DNA of 5,251 nt from Bathymodiolus azoricus thioautotrophic gill symbiont. GTDB lineage: Bacteria > Pseudomonadota > Gammaproteobacteria > PS1 > Pseudothioglobaceae. This document shows positions 1 to 5,251 of this stretch, piece by piece; the stretch's first letter is position 1, and each line of letters begins with the position of its first letter. The notes beneath the pieces are model-generated. The model was not told the origin of the DNA, ran no database searches, and was given only the letters and a program-made list of their open reading frames with translations. Both the position numbers and the translations under genes were made by a program. The stretch spans positions 1 through 5,251 of the forward strand of contig NZ_CDSC02000201.1 of NCBI RefSeq assembly GCF_001298715.1. Direction: 5' to 3'.

Positions 1-10
1 TTTGATAAGA

Positions 11-16
11 TAAAAT
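11..16 (+). promoter_or_regulatory. Putative -10 box (TAAAAT) of the gcvP promoter
   Basis: TAAAAT lies 27 bp before the gcvP start codon and matches the sigma70 -10 consensus TATAAT at five of six positions. The same hexamer occurs ahead of parC and near the right end of the window, which strengthens the call. The matching -35 would lie left of the window, so the promoter cannot be fully judged. If it is used, transcription would begin near position 23 and leave a leader of about 20 nt rich in U and lacking a Shine-Dalgarno. So short a leader would rule out a glycine riboswitch between this start site and gcvP; one further upstream cannot be excluded. Confidence 0.4.
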
Positions 17-43
17 GCTTTTTTATTTAGTGTTTTTATATTC

Positions 44-2857
44 ATGATGAGTGACGAATTTTTAGATAGACACATTGGTCTCAATGCAGCAGATATTACC
101 GCAATGTTGCAGGCAACCGGACAAAATTCAATTGATGAGATGGTCTCGAAAACGGTGCCTGAGGGTATTTTATTTGGCAATCGAATGGCGCTTGACAAAG
201 GATTAAGCGAGCGAGATACTTTGACACTGGCAACCAAATTGGCTGGCGAAAATATCATTGCCACCAATTTTATCGGACAGGGTTATTATGGCACTTTAAT
301 GCCAAGCGTCATTCAGCGAAATATTCTAGAAAATCCTGGCTGGTATACCGCTTATACCCCTTATCAAGCTGAGATTTCTCAGGGGCGTTTGGAAATGTTG
401 CTCAATTTTCAGCAAATGATTATTGATTTAACGGGCATGGATATCTCCAATGCTTCTTTATTAGACGAGCCAACTGCCGCTGCTGAGGCGATGATGATGG
501 CACATCGCGCCAATCGTAAAAACAAGTCTAATAAATTTCTGTGTGACAGTAATACCCATCCACAAACCATTACGATTTTACAAACGCGTGCCAAGCCATT
601 GGGTATCAAGTTAGTGGTGGCAGATGTCCAAGGTAATGATTTCTCGGATTGTTTCGCTGTTTTGTTGCAATCACCGGGTACGAACGGCGAAGTGCGTGAT
701 TTGAGCGCTGATATTGAAAAAGCCAAAATACAAAATGTCTTAACCATTGTTGCTTGCGACCTTTTGGCACTAACCTTAATTAAAACGCCAGGCGAGATGG
801 GTGCAGATATTGCTATTGGTAATTCTCAGCGTTTTGGCGTACCGATGGGTTTTGGTGGTCCTCATGCTGCATTTTTAGCCACCCGTGATGAGTTTAAACG
901 CATGGTACCGGGGCGCATTATTGGTGTGTCACAAGACACACTTGGTAATCCGGCAATGCGTATGTCTTTGCAAACGCGTGAGCAACATATTCGCCGTGAC
1001 AAGGCAAACAGTAATATTTGCACTGCACAAGTTTTGTTAGCAGTATTAGCAGCTGCTTATGGTATTTATCATGGCGCTAAAGGTTTGAAAAAGATTGCCA
1101 CTGAAGTACATTTAAAGGCATTAACACTTGCCAAGAGTTTTACTGAGGCAGGGTTTACATTGGTAAGTGAGCAATTTTTTGACACCATTACTGTCAATAC
1201 TGATAAGGCAAAAATGCTGTTTAATCAAGCACAGGACAAAGGTATTAATTGTCGCTTATTAAGTGACAATCAACTCACCATTGCAGTGGATGAAAGCACT
1301 AGCGAGAAAGATTTATCAGCATTATTAGATGCCCTTATAATCGCTTATGTGGCCAGCGATGGTATGACTAATTTTGCCTCTGATGTGACTAGAGATTCTG
1401 AGTATCTAACGCATCCTGTATTTAGTTTGTATCATAGTGAAACTGAAATGATGCGTTATCTAAAGCGTTTAGAGAATAAAGACATTGCGCTTAATCATTC
1501 AATGATTGCACTGGGGTCTTGTACCATGAAACTAAATGCTGCTACGCAAATGTATTCAATTTCGTTGCCGGGTTTTTCACAACTGCATCCTTATGCACCA
1601 ATAGAGCAAACGCAAGGCTATCAGCAATTATTTAAAGATTTAGAGCACGCTCTTTGTGAAGTAACAGGCTATGATGCGGTGTCATTGCAACCAAATGCAG
1701 GCTCTCAAGGTGAGTTTGCAGGACTACTTGCGATTCATGCGTATCACCAGTCTTGTGGTGATACACATCGTAACATCTGCCTAATTCCATCTTCTGCACA
1801 TGGTACAAACCCGGCTAGTGCAGTGATGGCAGGGATGAAGGTGGTGATTGTAAAATGTGATGCCTCAGGTAATATTGATGTGGATGATTTGCAAGAAAAA
1901 GCACAAAAACATGCTGATAATCTTTCCGCAATTATGGTTACTTATCCCTCAACACATGGCGTGTTTGAAGTTCAAATACAAAAAATCTGTGAAATTATTC
2001 ACACCAGAGGTGGGCAGGTTTATTTAGATGGTGCTAATCTAAATGCGATGGTGGGCATTACCCGTATGGGTGAGTTTGGTGCAGATGTATCACACATTAA
2101 CTTACATAAAACTTTTGCTATTCCGCATGGTGGTGGTGGCCCGGGTATGGGACCTATTGGTGTTAAGGCACATTTGGCACAATTTTTACCAGGCGACCCA
2201 TTAATTAAAGATTCAAATGCTGTTTCAGCAGCGATGTATGGCTCTGCTTCAATTTTGCCGATTTCATGGTCGTATATTAAATTATTAGGTAAGTATGGTA
2301 TGCAGCGTTCAACCGAAGTTGCTATTGTCAGTGCTAACTATATTGCCAATGAATTAAAAGACTATTTTCCAATTCTTTATCGTGGCGAGCAAGGTATGGT
2401 GGCACACGAATGCATTATTGATATTCGCCCTTTGAAAGATGCCAGCGGCATCACGGAAGAAGACATTGCCAAGCGTTTAATGGATTATGGTTTTCATTCG
2501 CCAACGATGTCGTTTCCAGTGGCAGGTACACTCATGATTGAGCCGACCGAGAGTGAATCAAAGCGAGAAATTGATAGATTTATTATTGCGATGGTGAGTA
2601 TCCATGATGAAATTCAAAATGTAATTTCTGGACAATGGGATAAGGACAACAACCCACTGAAAAATGCACCGCACACCGCACTTGAAATGGCAGGAGATTG
2701 GGGTTACCCTTATTCACGCACTACAGCGCTGTATCCTGTTGAGTCTTTAAAACAGAATAAATATTTTCCGCCAGTGAAGCGTATTGACAATGTGTATGGC
2801 GACCGAAATTTGTTTTGTTCGTGTATTGCCATTGAAGCCTTTGAAGATTTAAGCTAA
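44..2857 (+). CDS. gcvP: Glycine dehydrogenase (decarboxylating), glycine cleavage system P-protein
   Basis: GcvP is the PLP-dependent cytoplasmic P-protein of the glycine cleavage system. It decarboxylates glycine and passes the aminomethyl group to the lipoyl arm of GcvH, releasing CO2; GcvT and Lpd complete the cycle and feed methylene-THF to one-carbon metabolism. At 937 residues it is the long fused form (E. coli about 957), not the split GcvPA/GcvPB form. The N-terminal half (about 1-437) shows RHIG (9-12), ENPGWYTAYTPYQ (96-108), a DEPTAAAEAM motif (141-150), QRFGVPMGFGGPHAAF (262-277) and TREQHIRRDKANSNICTAQ (311-329). The C-terminal half (about 453-937) shows THPVF, YHSETEMMRY, GSCTMKLNAA (491-500), AHGTNPASA (585-593), LDGAN (661-665) and NLHKTF, with the PLP-binding lysine at K689, then the Gly-rich HGGGGPGMGPIG (695-706). 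It ends in the family-typical YGDRNLFCSC. The start is M at 44; M at 47 is equally possible, and no Shine-Dalgarno decides between them. No frameshift or truncation is seen. gcvT and gcvH are not adjacent on the parC side. Identity is near certain. Confidence 0.98.
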   Translation: MMSDEFLDRHIGLNAADITAMLQATGQNSIDEMVSKTVPEGILFGNRMALDKGLSERDTLTLATKLAGENIIATNFIGQGYYGTLMPSVIQRNILENPGWYTAYTPYQAEISQGRLEMLLNFQQMIIDLTGMDISNASLLDEPTAAAEAMMMAHRANRKNKSNKFLCDSNTHPQTITILQTRAKPLGIKLVVADVQGNDFSDCFAVLLQSPGTNGEVRDLSADIEKAKIQNVLTIVACDLLALTLIKTPGEMGADIAIGNSQRFGVPMGFGGPHAAFLATRDEFKRMVPGRIIGVSQDTLGNPAMRMSLQTREQHIRRDKANSNICTAQVLLAVLAAAYGIYHGAKGLKKIATEVHLKALTLAKSFTEAGFTLVSEQFFDTITVNTDKAKMLFNQAQDKGINCRLLSDNQLTIAVDESTSEKDLSALLDALIIAYVASDGMTNFASDVTRDSEYLTHPVFSLYHSETEMMRYLKRLENKDIALNHSMIALGSCTMKLNAATQMYSISLPGFSQLHPYAPIEQTQGYQQLFKDLEHALCEVTGYDAVSLQPNAGSQGEFAGLLAIHAYHQSCGDTHRNICLIPSSAHGTNPASAVMAGMKVVIVKCDASGNIDVDDLQEKAQKHADNLSAIMVTYPSTHGVFEVQIQKICEIIHTRGGQVYLDGANLNAMVGITRMGEFGADVSHINLHKTFAIPHGGGGPGMGPIGVKAHLAQFLPGDPLIKDSNAVSAAMYGSASILPISWSYIKLLGKYGMQRSTEVAIVSANYIANELKDYFPILYRGEQGMVAHECIIDIRPLKDASGITEEDIAKRLMDYGFHSPTMSFPVAGTLMIEPTESESKREIDRFIIAMVSIHDEIQNVISGQWDKDNNPLKNAPHTALEMAGDWGYPYSRTTALYPVESLKQNKYFPPVKRIDNVYGDRNLFCSCIAIEAFEDLS
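1741..1764. repeat. Perfect 9-bp inverted repeat (hairpin) inside gcvP
   Basis: GTATCACCA (1741-1749) and its exact reverse complement TGGTGATAC (1756-1764) flank a 6-nt loop. The repeat sits in codons for the segment AYHQSCGDTH of GcvP, where the family conserves much of the amino acid sequence, so coding constraint explains part of it. No T-run follows, so it is not an intrinsic terminator. It may form an mRNA hairpin; no function can be assigned. Confidence 0.5.
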
Positions 2858-2860
2858 AAT
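2832..2860 (+). promoter_or_regulatory. Putative sigma70-type promoter of parC, overlapping the gcvP stop codon
   Basis: A TTGAAG -35 element (2832-2837) is followed after exactly 17 bp by a TAAAAT -10 element (2855-2860). The -35 matches TTGACA at four of six positions, the -10 matches TATAAT at five of six, and the spacer is optimal. The whole -35 and spacer are coding sequence of gcvP, and the first three bases of the -10 are the gcvP TAA stop. Transcription would start near 2867, giving a leader of about 27 nt that includes the parC ribosome binding site. This points to parC expression independent of gcvP, though read-through from gcvP is not excluded because no terminator separates them. 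Confidence 0.6.
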
Positions 2861-2884
2861 AATCCGAACTTTTGTGTTCTTTAT

Positions 2885-2890
2885 AGGGGA
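2885..2890 (+). promoter_or_regulatory. Ribosome binding site of parC
   Basis: AGGGGA lies three bases upstream of the ATG at 2894 and can pair with the anti-Shine-Dalgarno end of 16S rRNA. The spacing is slightly tight but workable. It fixes the parC start at 2894 and contrasts with gcvP, which has no comparable element. Confidence 0.75.
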
Positions 2891-2893
2891 AAA

Positions 2894-5131
2894 ATGAGCC
2901 AAATCGGCCTTGAGCAACAAAGTGTTGCACAATTTAGTGAGAATGCTTATCTTGATTATTCTATGTATGTTATTCTTGACCGTGCATTGCCATTTGTGGG
3001 TGATGGACTCAAGCCTGTACAGCGCCGTATCGTCTATGCGATGAGTGAATTAGGACTCAAATCCACAGCAAAATTCAAAAAATCTGCCCGTACTGTGGGC
3101 GATGTTTTAGGTAAATTCCATCCGCATGGCGACAGCGCCTGTTATGAAGCGATGGTGTTGATGGCGCAACCTTTTTCTTATCGTTATCCATTTATTGACG
3201 GACAAGGGAACTGGGGCGCACCTGATGACCCTAAATCATTTGCAGCAATGCGTTATACCGAGAGCAAACTTTCTCGTTATGCAGATTTATTGCTCAGTGA
3301 AATCAACCAAGGTACGGTTAATTGGGCGGATAATTTTGATGGTTCATTACAAGAGCCTAAAAACTTACCGGCGCAAGTGCCTAATTTACTCTTAAATGGC
3401 ACTTCAGGTATTGCTGTTGGTATGGCAACAGATGTGCCACCGCATAATTTGACTGAAGTTGTGAATATTTGTATTCAATTATTGGATGAACCTGCTACAG
3501 AATTAGATGAGATCATGAAGATTATGCCGGCACCGGATTATCCAACGAGTGCTGATATTGTATCGAATGAGGCAGATATTAGACAAATTTATGCCACAGG
3601 TCATGGCTCGGTCAAAATGCGTGCCACTTATCAAAAAGAAAAAGGTAATATTATTGTTGAAACATTGCCTTTTCAAACTTCTGGATCTAAAGTTATTACG
3701 CAAATTGCCGACCAAATGCGTAAGAAAAAACTGCCATTGGTTGAAGATATTCGGGATGAATCTGACCATGAAAATCCAACTAGGATTGTGATTGTCCCAA
3801 GGTCAAATCGCGTGGATGCTGATGCGTTAATGTTGCATTTATTTGCGACTACCGATTTAGAGAAAAATTATCGCGTTAATATGAATGTGATTGGTTTGGA
3901 TGGTAAACCACAGGTTAAGCCACTTATCCCAATGATTAAGGAATGGCTAACTTATCGCATCCAAGTGGTTACCAAGCGCTTAAATTACCGCCTTGATAAG
4001 ATTTTGGCGCGCCTACATATCTTAGATGGTTTATTGATTGCATTTTTAAATATTGAAGAAGTGATTGCGATTATTCGTGCGCAGGATAAGCCAAAGCCAG
4101 TATTAATATCGCGTTTTAAACTTAGCGAAATACAAGCCGAAGCAATCTTAGAGCTAAAACTTCGTCACCTTGCTAAATTAGAAGAAATGAGAATTCAAGG
4201 CGAGCAAAAAGAATTGGCAGAAGAAAAAGAAAAATTAGAGTTGCTATTGTCAAGTGACAGACGTCTAAAAACTTATATTAAAAAAGAACTTAAAGCCATT
4301 ATTAAAGACTTTGGCGATGAAAGACGCTCAAGTATTAATTCAAATATTGCACAAGCACAAGCCTTTAATGAAGATGATTTAGTGCCTGCTGAAAATGTGA
4401 CAGTGGTGCTGAGTGACAAGGGCTGGGTGCGTAGTGCTAAAGGGCATGACATCGACCCGACTACTTTGAATTATAAATCTGGCGATAATTATTTAACCAG
4501 TGCTAAAGGCCGTAGTAACAAGGTAGCAGTCTTCTTGGATTCAACAGGGCGTTCTTACGCACTAACTGCTAATTCTTTGCCAAGCGCAAGAGGGCAAGGT
4601 GAACCACTGACAGGAAAGCTTACACCACCAGCAGATGCTAAATTTGTTGATGTCGTGATGGGCGATGATAGCCAAAATATCCTACTTGTATCAAATGCAG
4701 GCTATGGTTTTATTGCTACCATTGGTGATTTATTATCAAAGAAAAAAGCAGGTAAGGCTTCATTATCATTGCCAGGTGTTGCTAAAGTTATGAAGGTAAT
4801 TAAGGTCAATGATTTAGAAAAACAGTTTGTTGCCGCTACCACCAATCGTGGCAGGTTGCTGATATTCCCAGTATCTGAGTTGCCAATCTTGTCAAAAGGC
4901 AAGGGCAACAAACTCATTCAAATCCCATCGAAAGAGAGGATTTCTGGTGAAGAATTTGTGGTGAGTGTGTGTGTATTGTTAGACACACAAAACCTTAAAG
5001 TAACGGCAGGTAAGCGTCATTTAACCATTAAATTTCAAGACTTAACCAATTATATGGGTGTGCGTGCAAAACGCGGTAACTTGTTGCCGAAAGGTTATCA
5101 GAACCTATCTAAAATCGAAGCCGTTGATTAA
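2894..5131 (+). CDS. parC: DNA topoisomerase IV subunit A (ParC)
   Basis: ParC is the DNA-breaking and rejoining subunit of topoisomerase IV, a cytoplasmic type IIA enzyme that works as a ParC2ParE2 tetramer to decatenate daughter chromosomes and relax supercoils using ATP hydrolysed by ParE. The protein has 745 residues (E. coli 752). The N-terminal winged-helix/tower breakage-reunion core (about 10-360) contains the catalytic R120-Y121 in AAMRYTES and the quinolone-determining segment [13 protein letters not shown] with S81 and E85 (E. coli S80, E84). It also has GIAVGMATD, whose I173 corresponds to the DNA-bending isoleucine of the family. A coiled-coil/C-gate region follows (about 360-475, with [15 protein letters not shown]). 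The C-terminal beta-pinwheel (about 497-740) carries [11 protein letters not shown] and [13 protein letters not shown]. The latter is the degenerate ParC form, and no canonical GyrA box (QRRGGKG) is present, which argues for ParC over GyrA, as do length and detailed similarity. ATG is preceded by a good RBS. parE is not in the window. The gene starts 36 bp after gcvP and probably has its own promoter. Confidence 0.98.
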   Translation: MSQIGLEQQSVAQFSENAYLDYSMYVILDRALPFVGDGLKPVQRRIVYAMSELGLKSTAKFKKSARTVGDVLGKFHPHGDSACYEAMVLMAQPFSYRYPFIDGQGNWGAPDDPKSFAAMRYTESKLSRYADLLLSEINQGTVNWADNFDGSLQEPKNLPAQVPNLLLNGTSGIAVGMATDVPPHNLTEVVNICIQLLDEPATELDEIMKIMPAPDYPTSADIVSNEADIRQIYATGHGSVKMRATYQKEKGNIIVETLPFQTSGSKVITQIADQMRKKKLPLVEDIRDESDHENPTRIVIVPRSNRVDADALMLHLFATTDLEKNYRVNMNVIGLDGKPQVKPLIPMIKEWLTYRIQVVTKRLNYRLDKILARLHILDGLLIAFLNIEEVIAIIRAQDKPKPVLISRFKLSEIQAEAILELKLRHLAKLEEMRIQGEQKELAEEKEKLELLLSSDRRLKTYIKKELKAIIKDFGDERRSSINSNIAQAQAFNEDDLVPAENVTVVLSDKGWVRSAKGHDIDPTTLNYKSGDNYLTSAKGRSNKVAVFLDSTGRSYALTANSLPSARGQGEPLTGKLTPPADAKFVDVVMGDDSQNILLVSNAGYGFIATIGDLLSKKKAGKASLSLPGVAKVMKVIKVNDLEKQFVAATTNRGRLLIFPVSELPILSKGKGNKLIQIPSKERISGEEFVVSVCVLLDTQNLKVTAGKRHLTIKFQDLTNYMGVRAKRGNLLPKGYQNLSKIEAVD

Positions 5132-5251
5132 GTAGTCAATCCTTAAAAACCACACAAAACATTGATTTATAACAATAAAACTAACAATAACCATAGAAAA
5201 ATCAACCAACTTTTGCTAAAATACCTCTTATTTCTTGGTCGTTTTGCTTAA
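5132..5251. other. Intergenic region downstream of parC
   Basis: These 120 bp are very AT-rich and contain no ATG on the + strand, no Shine-Dalgarno and no GC-rich stem followed by a T-run. A weak inverted repeat, TTGATTT (5162-5168) against AAATCAA (5199-5205), has a 30-nt loop and is not a convincing terminator. The right part holds a putative promoter, described separately. One minus-strand frame stays open from the right edge down to a TGA at 5202-5204; it is too short to call a gene. Confidence 0.6.
5194..5222 (+). promoter_or_regulatory. Putative promoter of the next gene, extended -10 type
   Basis: TGCTAAAAT (5214-5222) combines a TAAAAT -10 box with an extended TGN motif. A weak -35-like TAGAAA (5194-5199, four of six matches to TTGACA) lies exactly 17 bp upstream. 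The box resembles those before gcvP and parC. Transcription would begin near 5229 and run rightward to a gene whose start lies beyond the window. The assignment is inference, since the target gene is not visible. Confidence 0.45.

Noticed and set aside
409..747. Minus-strand open frame of 112 codons
   Set aside because: It lies wholly opposite gcvP, whose encoded protein is conserved throughout this stretch; no recognisable domain and no RBS.
2866..2879. Possible terminator between gcvP and parC (GAAC, 6-nt loop, GTTC)
   Set aside because: The stem is only 4 bp, no T-run follows, and it lies within the predicted parC leader.
2721..2930. Minus-strand open frame spanning the gcvP-parC junction
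   Set aside because: It covers the conserved C-terminus of GcvP, the parC promoter and RBS, and the start of ParC; its translation resembles nothing I know and it is best explained as a shadow.
3195..3395. Plus-strand frame of 66 codons inside parC
   Set aside because: Out of frame within the conserved catalytic core of ParC, which contains the active tyrosine; an alternative-frame shadow.
3503..3791. Overlapping open frames on both strands inside parC (3503-3769 minus, 3549-3791 plus)
   Set aside because: Both overlap a segment where ParC matches its family well; their translations are low-complexity and carry no recognisable domain.
3922..3930. DnaA-box-like TTATCCCAA
   Set aside because: It departs from the TTATNCACA consensus, is single, and lies within conserved ParC coding sequence; no origin features nearby.
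4006..4013. GGCGCGCC 8-bp palindrome in AT-rich DNA
   Set aside because: It is explained by alanine and arginine codons in a conserved ParC segment (LARLH); a single copy carries no further signal.
4702..4917. Minus-strand frame of 71 codons opposite the ParC C-terminal domain
   Set aside because: No RBS or recognisable domain, and the sense strand encodes a conserved pinwheel region.
2894..5131. GyrA rather than ParC
   Set aside because: Length, the degenerate [13 protein letters not shown] in place of a canonical QRRGGKG box, and close motif-by-motif resemblance to E. coli ParC all favour ParC.
5162..5205. Inverted repeat TTGATTT / AAATCAA as a parC terminator
   Set aside because: The stem is 7 AT-rich pairs across a 30-nt loop with no T-run after it, and it overlaps the putative downstream promoter.

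Overview
The window carries two complete, co-directional (+) housekeeping genes and little else. These are gcvP, the full-length glycine decarboxylase (P-protein) of the glycine cleavage system (44-2857), and parC, subunit A of DNA topoisomerase IV (2894-5131). The DNA is AT-rich, roughly 40% GC by eye. Both proteins follow the Escherichia coli orthologues almost motif for motif, ParC especially, so the source is most likely a gammaproteobacterium. An AT-rich lineage such as the SUP05/Thioglobus group or related sulfur-oxidising symbionts would fit, but that placement is inference from composition and general resemblance only.

Layout: positions 1-43 are the 3' part of an upstream intergenic region, with a TAAAAT -10-like box and a U-rich leader that has no evident Shine-Dalgarno. 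GcvP (937 codons) ends at a TAA that is itself the first three bases of a second TAAAAT box. With a TTGAAG element exactly 17 bp upstream, this makes a good sigma70-type promoter for parC. A 36-bp gap with a clear AGGGGA ribosome binding site leads into parC (745 codons). The last 120 bp (5132-5251) contain no recognisable gene start and no convincing terminator, but hold a third TAAAAT box in extended -10 context (TGCTAAAAT), probably the promoter of the next gene to the right.

The two genes have no functional link: one works in glycine and one-carbon metabolism, the other in chromosome decatenation. The usual partners (gcvT, gcvH, lpd; parE) are not in the window. The parC promoter inside the gcvP tail suggests each gene can be transcribed separately. 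I found no mobile element, CRISPR array, RNA gene, toxin/defence module or sign of recent transfer. I do not see an undescribed system here. The points worth a second look are small: the recurrent -10 motif, the promoter/stop-codon overlap, intragenic hairpins (one a perfect 9-bp stem) and an unusual residue in a conserved GcvP motif.
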